From Microcaldota archaeon (lineage in GTDB: Archaea; Micrarchaeota; Micrarchaeia; Anstonellales; JAGGVH01): 64,000 nt of DNA. Position numbers and translations under genes: made by a program. Below the pieces are notes generated by a model that worked only from the letters and a program-made list of their open reading frames with translations, was not told where the DNA came from and made no database searches. The stretch spans positions 124,001 to 188,000 of the forward strand of contig JAHKLX010000003.1 in the NCBI GenBank assembly GCA_020854835.1, read 5' to 3'. Shown here one piece after another: positions 1 to 8,252 of the stretch (positions are counted from its first letter, which is position 1; each line of letters opens with the position of its first letter).

Positions 1-2138
1 TATAGAAATTGTTCGTTTACTCCAATTTTATCTACAGCTTTTTCTTGGACAGCCATCCAGTCAATTTCATCTTTTTTTGTTTCTTCTATGATGAGTTTGA
101 TAATTGTGTTTGTATTGACACCAGTCCCTATACCTGAGTAACCTATCATATAATTATTTTCAGGGGCGTTTTCTAGATAACTGGGGATATCATGAGAACT
201 TCCACAGCTACCTATTAAAACAAGCGTGTTGCATCGTTTGTTTATAAAAAGAGGTGCAGGGAAATTTTCTTCAACTTGATAAGAATGCCCTCTGAATGTA
301 ATCATTTTGTTTGAATCGTCTTTTAAAAGATTGTTTAGATAATTTACATTTGCAGATACGTTTTTACCGATGAATAAAGTCATTACAACACCTTCGGATT
401 CTAAAACAACTCGATTATAAGAAGGCGTTTCATCAGTTGTTAAAACTTTCATTTTTTCATTATTTCTGAAATCATATAATGTTGAATTGAAAAAATCTGT
501 TTCAGTGGGGGAGAAAATTTGAAAAACGTTTAAGCGATTGTTAGATGTAAGCTGGTTTGTGGGAGTGGTTTTATTAGATAGTAAAGCTTCTATTATTTTT
601 CTATCGTTGGATGAAACAGAAGATGGATCGAAAACATAAGAAATAAATAAAAATAATTTTTTATTTTTTCTTTCGTTAACTTTTTCAGAAAACCTATTTG
701 AAAATTCTTTGTTGAGTGTGTCAAAGAAAACTTTGGAATTCGGATTGTGTTCTTTGATATAACTTAATTTTCCTATAAAATCTATAAATGAATAAATGTA
801 ACTATCTGTACCATCAAAAAGAGAATCAACAATTAATGATACAAGAAGTTGTGTGTCTTCGGGCTCAATAAATTCATATATTCTCCCTTGTGAAATTAAA
901 CGCATGAATAAATTTGAGGTTCTCTCTGATGATAAATATTCGTTGCCCAATACTGAACCCAAATATCCTAAAAATGTGCCTTCAAAATTATTATAATCTT
1001 TTTTAAGTTTATTAATCAAAAGCTCGTTTGTGGATGTAAAAAAAAGCGTTGGTTCATCAGATAAAATGTATAAAATTTGCTCTGGAGACATACTTTCAAC
1101 TTTTTTACGCCTGGATTCCGGATTAACATATAATCTATCTACCTCAGATCCTGAATCAACTGAATTTCCATCCCTAAAAAATAATTCAGCAGTTGCCGGG
1201 TTTTTTAGAACTCTGCTGAAAAAGAAGGGATCTTTATCCACCTGAGTTAATGCCTCCAAAACGATTTTTAGATTGTTTTTTTCAGACAAATCTAAAAACC
1301 ACGTGGGATCGTTTATAAAATGTTGTCTTAAACTACTGCTGCTTATAAGTTTTTTGAATAATCTCCAAGAACCACCTTTATAGGATTTTTCTATGTTGAT
1401 TAATAAATCCGTCATGGGACCGCTGTTTTCAGAGAAAAAGCTGAATACATCTTCTTGAGATAAAAAAACCAGCATTAAATTTACTTCATAGTACTTCCCA
1501 GGATTGGTCTCTAAAATTCTTTTGATTTCTTGACTATGTAATGTTAACAAACCAAGTAGATTATTGTTTACAGATTGACCCCATCCTGCACCATCAATTA
1601 AAAGAGATGCTAATTCCTCTTTTAATGGAGAAATATTAAAAAGATAATGTAAAGTATCAATAGATGAATCAATAAAAGATTTGGGATCTTCTGAAAACAG
1701 ATTTGGAGAATTTATAATAAATCTCAATAGTATATCGTAATAAGAAACGTTTGTATCTGGAATTGTTGTTTTAAAATTACTAAACACTCTTTCTATTTCA
1801 ATATAAACATTCTCTTTTTTTAATTGTGTTGCCCCTGGAATTTTGTTGAAGGGGTGGTTTTCAAAAAATAGATTGACAGGCAATTGTACTACAATATTTA
1901 TGGGGATGGTAGAATTATTTAAAAATTCGAATAGTCTTTTTAAATCGGGATCTGTTAAAACATTAATATTTTGATAACTTTTAAAATCATTTATTTGATT
2001 AATCAATGTTTGATTATGAGGTAAAGAACGCAACCAATCTGATAATAAAAACATATTATCTTTTAAATCTCTTATAAAATCTGGATTTATTCTGCTGTTA
2101 TCTTTATATTCAGAATATTGCAGATTTCTCGGAACCAT
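1..2138 (-). CDS. Caspase-like (clan CD peptidase-like) giant protein, C-terminus beyond window edge
   Basis: The frame opens at an ATG (2138-2136) and runs to the window edge without a stop, giving at least 712 residues with the C-terminus missing. Near the visible end a His in ITFRGHSYQ (about residue 618) is followed by a Cys in LVLIGSCGSS (about residue 645), each after a hydrophobic strand. This His-then-Cys order and spacing is that of the catalytic dyad in caspase-like clan CD peptidases (caspase, clostripain, CHAT). The family call rests on motif and strand pattern only. The roughly 600 residues before it are Asn/Lys/Phe-rich, probably helical, with no domain I recognise and no signal peptide. 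An ATTTAAAT box about 24 bp upstream suggests a leaderless mRNA. Confidence 0.7.
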   Translation of the reverse strand, partial: MVPRNLQYSEYKDNSRINPDFIRDLKDNMFLLSDWLRSLPHNQTLINQINDFKSYQNINVLTDPDLKRLFEFLNNSTIPINIVVQLPVNLFFENHPFNKIPGATQLKKENVYIEIERVFSNFKTTIPDTNVSYYDILLRFIINSPNLFSEDPKSFIDSSIDTLHYLFNISPLKEELASLLIDGAGWGQSVNNNLLGLLTLHSQEIKRILETNPGKYYEVNLMLVFLSQEDVFSFFSENSGPMTDLLINIEKSYKGGSWRLFKKLISSSSLRQHFINDPTWFLDLSEKNNLKIVLEALTQVDKDPFFFSRVLKNPATAELFFRDGNSVDSGSEVDRLYVNPESRRKKVESMSPEQILYILSDEPTLFFTSTNELLINKLKKDYNNFEGTFLGYLGSVLGNEYLSSERTSNLFMRLISQGRIYEFIEPEDTQLLVSLIVDSLFDGTDSYIYSFIDFIGKLSYIKEHNPNSKVFFDTLNKEFSNRFSEKVNERKNKKLFLFISYVFDPSSVSSNDRKIIEALLSNKTTPTNQLTSNNRLNVFQIFSPTETDFFNSTLYDFRNNEKMKVLTTDETPSYNRVVLESEGVVMTLFIGKNVSANVNYLNNLLKDDSNKMITFRGHSYQVEENFPAPLFINKRCNTLVLIGSCGSSHDIPSYLENAPENNYMIGYSGIGTGVNTNTIIKLIIEETKKDEIDWMAVQEKAVDKIGVNEQFL

Positions 2139-2157
2139 AAATATAATAAAAAGGCGT

Positions 2158-2167
2158 AATTTAAATT
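2158..2167. promoter_or_regulatory. Shared palindromic TATA-like box for divergent genes
   Basis: The palindrome ATTTAAAT lies midway in the 50-bp gap, about 24 bp from the ATG of the leftward giant gene and about 25 bp from the ATG of the rightward small membrane gene. This is the distance expected for leaderless transcription in both directions. Use by both genes is inferred. Confidence 0.4.
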
Positions 2168-2188
2168 GTTTTCGTTTGATGAATATGC

Positions 2189-2410
2189 ATGGCAGAAGAT
2201 TTGATGTTTGTTTTTCTTATTGGATTTCTTGAATTGTTAATAGGACTGTTTTTGTTGGCATTGTCTGCAGGACTATATTTTTTTGATATATTTAAATTTA
2301 AATTGGGAAAGAAAAGACAGTATACCGTCATTCTAATAATGTTTTTAGGTTGGGTATTTTTTATTGTTGGGGCAGTTCAGATTTTAAATAATTGTGGGGC
2401 TATAATTTAA
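2189..2410 (+). CDS. Small two-TM membrane protein
   Basis: 73 residues with two strongly hydrophobic helices (about 6-32 and 45-66) separated by a short Lys-rich loop (KFKLGKKRQ), so a hairpin membrane protein with the loop probably cytoplasmic. No Shine-Dalgarno site precedes the ATG, but a TATA-like box sits about 25 bp upstream, fitting a leaderless gene. Its last 11 bases overlap the end of the convergent Lrp-type regulator. I recognise no family. The membrane pattern and promoter spacing make it more likely a real gene than a chance frame. Confidence 0.6.
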   Translation: MAEDLMFVFLIGFLELLIGLFLLALSAGLYFFDIFKFKLGKKRQYTVILIMFLGWVFFIVGAVQILNNCGAII

Positions 2411-3380
2411 TTTGTTTGAGGGGATTGATGTATTTGTAGTTGTAGGACAATAAAACTGAATAATCAACTAATTGAGACGAAAATTTGTTTCTGAAATCCC
2501 TGAACAAGGTATGGAATTCTGTTAAATCTTTTGCGTCATAATCTATCTCTAAATCCCAAGAACCGGTTGTGGTAGTCACATGAGTTATGTTAGGGATACT
2601 TAAACAATAAGTTAAAACTTTATTTTTTACTTCTAATGAAAGATTATTGAAATACAATAAAGTTTTATATTTTCTATAACCTAATTGAGTTCTGTCCATA
2701 GAGGTCATATATCTTTTGATTACTTTGTTCTTTTCCAATTTTATAATTCTTTTTTTAATTAAACCCGGCGAAACGTTCATCTTTTGAGATATCTCTAGAT
2801 ATGAAATGCGCGCATTGTCATACAAATGAGCAATTATTTGTTTATCAAAATCATCTAAAATAACTATATCATCAGATTCTTCTTTAAAACTTTCAATCTG
2901 CTCGTTGGAATATTTTTCATATATGTGGTTATAATCTAGGAAAAAATCATTGACTTGGATACATATGGCTTTTTCAGATATATGTTGTCCAAATTTTTGC
3001 ATTATTTTGCTCATGTGGCTATCAAATTCCAAAGGTCCTTTAACCAAAACCCCAAACATAATATCCCATTCGCCATACATGTAACCCACCCAAATTGAGG
3101 GCAATGTGTGTAAATATTCTCCAATTTCTGCTTCTAATTTTTCATCAATATTGTTTAATTTGAGGGCCACTCTGAAAATTGTCATTCTCATCCTATGGAA
3201 ATTTAACTCTGGTACAAATTTAGATAAGATCCCTTTATCAACCATGGATTTAAGTCTGTAACTTGCAGATTCTTTGCTCAAACCAACTTTTTTTGCTAAG
3301 GTTGTAAGAGGTATTCTGGCATTAAATCTAACAAGATTAAGCATTTTTTTGCCTTTCTCATCTAATTTGATATCGGTCAT
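2400..3380 (-). CDS. Tandem-duplicated Lrp/AsnC family transcriptional regulator
   Basis: 326 residues, twice the usual 150-160 of Lrp/AsnC proteins. Two copies of the same architecture are visible: an AsnC-type HTH (about 8-58, with IPLTTLAKKVGLSKESASYRL) followed by an alpha/beta effector-like segment (about 65-150), then a second HTH (about 176-225, ISYLEISQKMNVSPGLIKKRI) and second sensor-like segment (about 235-315, with THVTTTTGSWDLEI). Lrp proteins bind DNA as dimers and sense amino acids through the C-terminal domain, so this chain is probably a covalent pseudo-dimer. The TPR gene lies upstream on the same strand with a 4-bp gap, so they form a two-gene operon. Confidence 0.85.
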   Translation of the reverse strand: MTDIKLDEKGKKMLNLVRFNARIPLTTLAKKVGLSKESASYRLKSMVDKGILSKFVPELNFHRMRMTIFRVALKLNNIDEKLEAEIGEYLHTLPSIWVGYMYGEWDIMFGVLVKGPLEFDSHMSKIMQKFGQHISEKAICIQVNDFFLDYNHIYEKYSNEQIESFKEESDDIVILDDFDKQIIAHLYDNARISYLEISQKMNVSPGLIKKRIIKLEKNKVIKRYMTSMDRTQLGYRKYKTLLYFNNLSLEVKNKVLTYCLSIPNITHVTTTTGSWDLEIDYDAKDLTEFHTLFRDFRNKFSSQLVDYSVLLSYNYKYINPLKQIKL

Positions 3381-3384
3381 TTAA

Positions 3385-3912
3385 TCACTTTAATTTTGCT
3401 AAAAGTTTTGATATTTGCTCTTTATGGTTTTTAGGGATATTTTCATTTTTTGAAACTATATTATTTATTATTTTTGAAAACATTTGTTTTGTATGTTTTT
3501 TATCAACGTCTTTTGCCTTGTGATAATATTCTGCTGCTTTCTCAAAATCATCTGTTAGAAGGTAAGATATTGATATATAAACAAGTGAATTTATTCTGTC
3601 TTCATTTTTTTTCGCTAAAGAATACGATTTTTCATACATTTTTTGAGCGGTTTGGTATCTTCCTGCCAAAAGATTAGCTTCTCCCGATTTGAAAAATATA
3701 TTATAAGAAGGCACGTATTCCCCCAATTTTGAATATAAATCTGAGAGCTTGTTATAATCTCCGTTCAATCTTGTTATGTTTATTAACATGACCAAAGCCA
3801 TTAATTTTGTTGTTAAAGTGGGTTTAGATGAAATAATATCTTCTAGAAGAGTATTTGCTTTATCATACTCTCCATTAGAAATGTGTTCCGAAGCCTTCTT
3901 TAGTCGTTCCAT
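3385..3912 (-). CDS. TPR-repeat protein
   Basis: 175 residues built of helical pairs with TPR spacing: an N-terminal ISNGEYDKANTLLEDI unit, then LAGRYQTAQKMYEKSYSLAKK and LTDDFEKAAEYYHKAKDVD, which match the TPR consensus of small residues at turn positions and aromatic residues near each helix end. It is soluble with no signal peptide, so it probably acts as a protein-protein adaptor in the cytoplasm. It is the first gene of an operon with the duplicated Lrp-type regulator (4-bp gap) and may modulate it. That last point is inference. Confidence 0.8.
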   Translation of the reverse strand: MERLKKASEHISNGEYDKANTLLEDIISSKPTLTTKLMALVMLINITRLNGDYNKLSDLYSKLGEYVPSYNIFFKSGEANLLAGRYQTAQKMYEKSYSLAKKNEDRINSLVYISISYLLTDDFEKAAEYYHKAKDVDKKHTKQMFSKIINNIVSKNENIPKNHKEQISKLLAKLK

Positions 3913-3990
3913 ATTTTGATTTCAACAATCACTTTTAAAAATGTTTGGAAATACAAATAACAAAGTCCTACGCACTTTATCGATCTTTAT

Positions 3991-4065
3991 GCTCCGGTCG
4001 TCTAGTCCGGTCAAGGATGCTAGGCTTTCACCCTAGCGACCCGGGTTCGAATCCCGGCCGGAGCA
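3991..4065 (+). tRNA. tRNA-Glu (anticodon TTC)
   Basis: A full cloverleaf can be drawn: acceptor GCTCCGG pairs with CCGGAGC, the anticodon loop reads CTTTCAC with TTC as anticodon, and the T arm is CCGGG-TTCGAAT-CCCGG. The discriminator base is A at 4065 and no CCA is encoded. There is no intron. A CYTH-domain gene starts 29 bases downstream on the same strand and may be co-transcribed. Confidence 0.96.
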
Positions 4066-4094
4066 CATTATTATACCATTACCTGGTGAAAAAT

Positions 4095-4646
4095 ATGAAA
4101 ACTGAATATGAGACTCAAATTTTGGGAATTGATAAACAGAAAATAATTGATAAATTGATAGGTTTGGGCGCTAAAGAAACACCTGAAATTCTTCAAAAAA
4201 GATGGGTTTTTGATATCGAATGCCTGAATCATGAGAATCCGGGAATGGGCGAATGGATCCGACTTAGGAAAGTAGGTGAGAAAACAACCATTACATATAA
4301 AAACAAAAGGGGAACTGCTGTTGATGAAACGCAAGAAATAGAAATTGAAGTAGAAGATTTTGAAAAGAGCGCAGAAATTCTTTCTAAGCTTTCGTGTTTC
4401 AGTGGAAAATATTATCAAGAAAATAAAAGGCACAGATTTGTTTTGGAAAATGTTGAATTTACAATAGATACCTGGCCCAAAATTCCTAGTTTTTTAGAAA
4501 TTGAAGGTAAAACAGAAAAAGATGTGGAAAAAGGAATTGAAATGTTAGATTTGAAGGGTAAAGAATCCGGCCATTTAGGTTTGATAAATATCTACCAAAA
4601 ATACGGAATTGATTTGCATTCTTATAAAGAAATAAAATTTGATTAG
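4095..4646 (+). CDS. CYTH domain protein (class IV adenylate cyclase / triphosphatase-like)
   Basis: 183 residues covering one CYTH (triphosphate tunnel) domain. The N-terminal ExExK motif is seen as E4-Y-E6-T-Q8, with Gln in place of Lys. Further tunnel strands carry basic and acidic residues: WIRLRK (54-59), TITYK (65-69), EIEIEV (81-86), KRHR (111-114) and FLEIEGK (133-139). The family hydrolyses or cyclises triphosphate substrates using two metal ions, and the substrate cannot be read from sequence. I start at ATG 4095 (GGTGA just upstream) because a longer frame from 3945 would run through the tRNA-Glu gene. Confidence 0.85.
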   Translation: MKTEYETQILGIDKQKIIDKLIGLGAKETPEILQKRWVFDIECLNHENPGMGEWIRLRKVGEKTTITYKNKRGTAVDETQEIEIEVEDFEKSAEILSKLSCFSGKYYQENKRHRFVLENVEFTIDTWPKIPSFLEIEGKTEKDVEKGIEMLDLKGKESGHLGLINIYQKYGIDLHSYKEIKFD

Positions 4647-4658
4647 TCGGGTCAAAAA

Positions 4659-5597
4659 TTAAAAAGGTCTGTTGTCCCTTCTTTGTATTTGATTAAACAT
4701 ATTGAACTCTCGTGATATGTTTTCGATTTCATGAGGTTTTAATTTAACTTTTAAATCGATATCGACCAAAGGGGGAGGGTATGCGTAATGTCGGTTTAAA
4801 GAACATAAAGAATTGACCATTTCATACGTTTCTTGATAATTCTCAAATAGATCAACTACCTCAACCCTCAATACAGAATCTAAATCTGAAGGCCTTAAAT
4901 AAGAAACTACTATTTTTGCAGGAAATTTGATATCTTCAATAGTGGGGTGAAGGCCAGCACCATAATTTAAAAATTCTGTACGGGTTTGGGGTTTCATACA
5001 TGTATTCAACAAGAAACTATCCGTAACTGAAAGAGTTTTATTTTCTTTAAGACTTTGGATCAATATTTTCCCATACGTGTCCTTAATAACTCCTGCCAAA
5101 TGAATTTTATTGGTTTTACATAGAGAATATAATTTTTCATAAAGCTTTATTAATTCCAAATATTGCTGATAAAATTCACTGCTTTTTTGGGGTTTATTTA
5201 TGGGCAGAGGAACTATAGAACCATCAAGAAGAAGGAGGTTTGGGGAATGGTCTGTTAATTTTATGGCATTTTCGATTTCTTTTTTTAATCTGTAAATGCT
5301 GTGGGGGGCACCAGTGTAAATCTCTTCATCAGAAAAAATTATTGTTTGCTCTGGTTTAAATGAATTGTTTAGATATGTAGTTTTGATTAGTTCATTGTTT
5401 TGGTAGTTGTATATCGCACCAGACGCCCGGCATATCACCACATCAAAACCCATCTGTTTTTTTACAACAAACCCACTATCAACTGCCCCTACTGAAAAGT
5501 TTATTGGATCATGTTTTATATCATAAAAAGTTAAACTTGAGCAGATATCCCTACATTTTGATTTTATAGTTTTTATGTGCTCAAGAGCGTTTGTCAT
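4659..5597 (-). CDS. nurA: NurA family 5'-3' nuclease
   Basis: 312 residues. NurA signatures are in order: GAVDSG with Asp40, LLLLDGSI with Asp125, GVIKD with Asp173, and a C-terminal HYAYPPPLVDIDLK block (H270, D279, D281). These acidic residues form the Mn-dependent RNase H-like active site. NurA normally works with the HerA translocase (and Mre11-Rad50) to resect DNA ends. HerA is not in this window. The gene follows GAPDH by 4 bp, at the end of the pilin/KaiC operon, an unusual setting for a repair nuclease. Confidence 0.85.
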   Translation of the reverse strand: MTNALEHIKTIKSKCRDICSSLTFYDIKHDPINFSVGAVDSGFVVKKQMGFDVVICRASGAIYNYQNNELIKTTYLNNSFKPEQTIIFSDEEIYTGAPHSIYRLKKEIENAIKLTDHSPNLLLLDGSIVPLPINKPQKSSEFYQQYLELIKLYEKLYSLCKTNKIHLAGVIKDTYGKILIQSLKENKTLSVTDSFLLNTCMKPQTRTEFLNYGAGLHPTIEDIKFPAKIVVSYLRPSDLDSVLRVEVVDLFENYQETYEMVNSLCSLNRHYAYPPPLVDIDLKVKLKPHEIENISREFNMFNQIQRRDNRPF

Positions 5598-5601
5598 GAA
5601 C

Positions 5602-6597
5602 TCACATTTTTATGGCAAAATCGCCAGCACGACAACTATAACCCCATTCGTTATCATACCATGCACAAACTTTTATGATATTTCCATTGGCCCTTGTACA
5701 TAATGAATCAATTATTGAAGAATTTTGATCGCCTATAATATCTGTCGAAACAATGGGATCTTCAGAATAACTCATTATATTTTTGAGTCGGGTTTTTGAT
5801 GCAGTTTTTAAAACTTTATTAACTTCTTCGGTTGTGGTCTTCTTTTTCACGTTTAACGTTAAATCACTAAGAGAACCTGTTGGCACGGGAACGCGTAAAG
5901 CCATACCATCTAGTTTGCCCGTAAGTTTTGGCAACACAAGACCAACTGCTTTCGCAGCCCCTGTTGAAGTGGGTATGATGTTAATTGCTGCCGATCTAGC
6001 TCTCCTATAATCTTTAGTGTGTGCCCTATCCAAAAGCACCTGATCAGATGTGTAAGCATGAATTGTTGTTAAAAATCCTCCCGTTATTCCAAATTCTTCA
6101 TCTAAAATCATGAGGGGAGGGGCAACACTATTTGTGGTGCACGATGCCAAGGATACAATTTTGTGAGATTTCTTATAATCTTTATCATTAACTCCAGGCA
6201 CAATTGTTGAATCAGGATCTTTTGCTGGTGCAGTTATCAAAACTTTTTTAGCTCCTCCTGCCAAATATCTGCTCGCACCTTTTCTATCTTTGAAAACTCC
6301 TGTTGATTCAATTGCAATATCAACACCCAAATCGCCCCAAGGGATATTTTCGGGTTCTCGGCCGTTGACAAGTAGGATTTTATAATCGTCCAAGTAAAAA
6401 TATTTTGAATCGGTTTTTACTTTTGCATCCATCGGACCATAGGTACTATCATGTTTGAATAGATAAGCATATTGTTCAGGATCAGGTAAATTGATTGCAG
6501 TTACATCTACTTTGCTACCCAATAAATCATTAACATAAAGATATTTTAAAATACACCTTCCAATTCTCCCAAATCCATTTATTGCAATGTTATTCAT
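5602..6597 (-). CDS. gap: Type I (phosphorylating) glyceraldehyde-3-phosphate dehydrogenase
   Basis: 331 residues, typical length. The NAD-binding GFGRIGR motif is at residues 8-14, the catalytic Cys153 in SCTTNS and the base His180 in TTIHAYTSDQ. It converts glyceraldehyde-3-phosphate to 1,3-bisphosphoglycerate in glycolysis/gluconeogenesis. This is the bacterial/eukaryotic-type enzyme rather than the archaeal type II form. After the second beta strand the sequence reads AINLPDPEQ, where most NAD-specific enzymes have ND with an Asp that binds the adenine ribose. That Asp appears missing, so NADP use is possible (inference). Its ATG overlaps the stop of the preceding 59-codon ORF (TAATG), so translation is coupled. 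Confidence 0.95.
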   Translation of the reverse strand: MNNIAINGFGRIGRCILKYLYVNDLLGSKVDVTAINLPDPEQYAYLFKHDSTYGPMDAKVKTDSKYFYLDDYKILLVNGREPENIPWGDLGVDIAIESTGVFKDRKGASRYLAGGAKKVLITAPAKDPDSTIVPGVNDKDYKKSHKIVSLASCTTNSVAPPLMILDEEFGITGGFLTTIHAYTSDQVLLDRAHTKDYRRARSAAINIIPTSTGAAKAVGLVLPKLTGKLDGMALRVPVPTGSLSDLTLNVKKKTTTEEVNKVLKTASKTRLKNIMSYSEDPIVSTDIIGDQNSSIIDSLCTRANGNIIKVCAWYDNEWGYSCRAGDFAIKM

Positions 6598-6776
6598 TAA
6601 ATCACCTCAGAAATATTTATACTTTCGTTGTTTATTTTAACAGTTGTGTTTAAATCCTTTTCATTTAAAATGTAATTAGTTCTCTCGATTTCGTATCTTG
6701 GAAAATCAACAGCAAGTATTGATAAAAATAAGAAACAAATCAACAATATAGACAAAGATAAAAAAAATCCTTTCAT
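6597..6776 (-). CDS. Small single-TM peptide, pilin-operon component
   Basis: 59 residues beginning MKGFFLSLS, with one hydrophobic segment (about 3-23) and then a short extracytoplasmic tail containing two N-glycosylation-type sites (LNTTV, ESINIS). It starts in an ATGA overlap with the preceding pilin-like gene and ends in a TAATG overlap with GAPDH, which argues strongly that it is translated. The N-terminus resembles the neighbouring pilin-like proteins but lacks a clear class III signal. The function is unknown; it may be a minor pilus component. Confidence 0.65.
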   Translation of the reverse strand: MKGFFLSLSILLICFLFLSILAVDFPRYEIERTNYILNEKDLNTTVKINNESINISEVI

Positions 6777-7093
6777 TGGACCACCGAATTACAGTAAACT
6801 ATTTCATAATTATTTATATTTTTAACATACACATCATTTTTGTTTGGGTCGCAGGCTTTGTTTATTGTTTGGCCGTTGAAGGAACCACCATATCCTTTAT
6901 CAGAAAACATTTTATTAATAAGTGTTATATCACCTGTTGTGCTGTACACATTTGCAACATCATATGCAAATTGATCTTCAAAGAAAATTGTTTGATAAAC
7001 ATTTGTTGGAGAATGAGATATGATGTAAATAAATGATGAAACTATTAGTAATGCAAACATCAAATCCAACATAAAGAAAATTCCTTTTTTCAT
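6773..7093 (-). CDS. Pilin-like single-TM protein
   Basis: 106 residues: a short basic N-terminus (MKKG), a hydrophobic helix at about 5-26, and a small extracellular domain with two Cys (CDPNKN and YCNSVV) that could form a disulfide. The MKKG-hydrophobic start is of class III signal type although the Gln/Glu positions are not conserved. It lies 4 bp after the previous pilin-like gene and overlaps the next ORF by four bases. Position and topology suggest a minor pilin of the same appendage or secretion pseudopilus. Confidence 0.7.
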   Translation of the reverse strand: MKKGIFFMLDLMFALLIVSSFIYIISHSPTNVYQTIFFEDQFAYDVANVYSTTGDITLINKMFSDKGYGGSFNGQTINKACDPNKNDVYVKNINNYEIVYCNSVVQ

Positions 7094-7097
7094 ATGC

Positions 7098-7526
7098 TCA
7101 CTCTGTCGAAGCCTCTAAAATTAATTTGTATACAGTATTGTTCAGTGGAAAATATCTAGAACTTATGAATTTGTTTTCTCCTTTTTCGCCATCCTCCCAA
7201 CGGCCCAAAAGAACGTTATCCAGATTCCTGATCTCTAGCGAGTATCCAATAACTCTACCTTCTTTTAAACCTTCTCGATACACTCCTAAACAAACATTGT
7301 TAATAGATTTGTTGAAATTTATTTGATTGTTTTCGATTAGTGCACATTTTGAATCTTCTGATAAAAGTGATGACATTACAGAACGCTGGACAGATAAAAT
7401 ACTGTATTCAGGATAAAGTATATTTGAATTTATCAATTGTATTACTAAAAACATCAGCATAAAAAATAACAAAATGGCAAAGGAAGCATCTATAACTTGG
7501 ACTTGGGCCTTTAAATTTCCTGCCAT
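7098..7526 (-). CDS. Pilin-like single-TM protein
   Basis: 142 residues with a hydrophobic helix at about 16-33 preceded by LKAQVQVIDASF, a form resembling a class III prepilin N-terminus with Asp in place of the usual Glu five residues after cleavage. The soluble part has two Cys (SKCALI and NVCLGV) and mixed strands. The start overlaps the end of the preceding pilin-like gene by 16 bases. It probably encodes another minor pilin. Confidence 0.7.
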   Translation of the reverse strand: MAGNLKAQVQVIDASFAILLFFMLMFLVIQLINSNILYPEYSILSVQRSVMSSLLSEDSKCALIENNQINFNKSINNVCLGVYREGLKEGRVIGYSLEIRNLDNVLLGRWEDGEKGENKFISSRYFPLNNTVYKLILEASTE

Positions 7527-7852
7527 CCAACCACTTCCCCACTTATTCCTGGCCTAAATCCTCCTGGAATTGGACTAACAACAATTAAATTTTTTTCCCT
7601 TTGACAGACTAGGAAATTGTTGCTGTATTTGAATGTTGTTTCTTTAGGTATGAAAATCCTGACGGTGTTCCCCATAACTTCTTTTTCCACAATGAGATCA
7701 GCAATTGAATTGCATATATACCTTAATTCTGCTAAATCTTTTTCATAAATCATTTCTTTTTGAATTGTTCTCACTGCGGTTAAAATAGATAAAAATGTAA
7801 TTAAAAGAAGTGTTAGAATGATTGTAAATTCCAATGTAACCTGACCCTTCAA
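7511..7852 (-). CDS. Class III signal peptide pilin-like protein
   Basis: 113 residues beginning MKGQVTLEF followed by a hydrophobic helix. KGQ with cleavage before Gln, and Glu five residues on, is the class III signal peptide motif cut by archaeal prepilin peptidases; a candidate peptidase is encoded at 58.7 kb. The mature part after the helix is about 85 residues with two Cys (YICNS, FLVCQR). There is a 4-bp gap to the preceding pilin gene. Confidence 0.8.
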   Translation of the reverse strand: MKGQVTLEFTIILTLLLITFLSILTAVRTIQKEMIYEKDLAELRYICNSIADLIVEKEVMGNTVRIFIPKETTFKYSNNFLVCQREKNLIVVSPIPGGFRPGISGEVVGWQEI

Positions 7853-7856
7853 AATA

Positions 7857-8252
7857 TCACCTTATAACTACCCCCCTATCTGTTCTTTCTAAAATAAGCC
7901 TTGTTTTCCCATAGGATGAAGGAGGCTGACCATCAATAGGAATTTGAGAAACGCAATTTAAATCAGAATCTGCAACTCTCAAGTTTATCACATTATCTTT
8001 CAGAAACGATTTCTCAGGATTGTAGTTGGGGGGTAGGTACACTTCGATATGCTGAACTGTGCCTTTGTCGAAACGCGAGATATGATCAATAGATGCACAT
8101 ATTTTTTGAGCAGCAGTTTGACCTTCGAGTACATATATTTCGTTTTCTAGATTTTTATATTGTGAATAAGCAAATATTATCACTCCCAATAAAACAAAAA
8201 GAAACAAGCCTAAAAGAACTGTGTATTCAACAGAGACCTGTCCCTTTCTCAT
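7857..8252 (-). CDS. Class III signal peptide pilin-like protein
   Basis: 131 residues starting MRKGQVSVEY and then a long hydrophobic helix (LLGLFLFVLLGVIIFAY). This is an excellent archaeal class III signal peptide: cleavage G|Q with Glu at +5. The mature domain contains two Cys (KICAS, LNCVS) and Pro-rich turns. The start codon overlaps the KaiC-like ATPase stop (ATGA), which ties the pilins to the ATPase. It is likely the major or first-processed pilin of the set. Confidence 0.85.
   Translation of the reverse strand: MRKGQVSVEYTVLLGLFLFVLLGVIIFAYSQYKNLENEIYVLEGQTAAQKICASIDHISRFDKGTVQHIEVYLPPNYNPEKSFLKDNVINLRVADSDLNCVSQIPIDGQPPSSYGKTRLILERTDRGVVIR

Noticed and set aside
1030-1245. Plus-strand 71-codon ORF
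   Set aside because: Antisense to the continuous 712-codon caspase-like gene.
3945-4094. N-terminal extension of the CYTH gene
   Set aside because: It would be translated from the tRNA-Glu gene; the ATG at 4095 with GGTGA gives a normal CYTH length.
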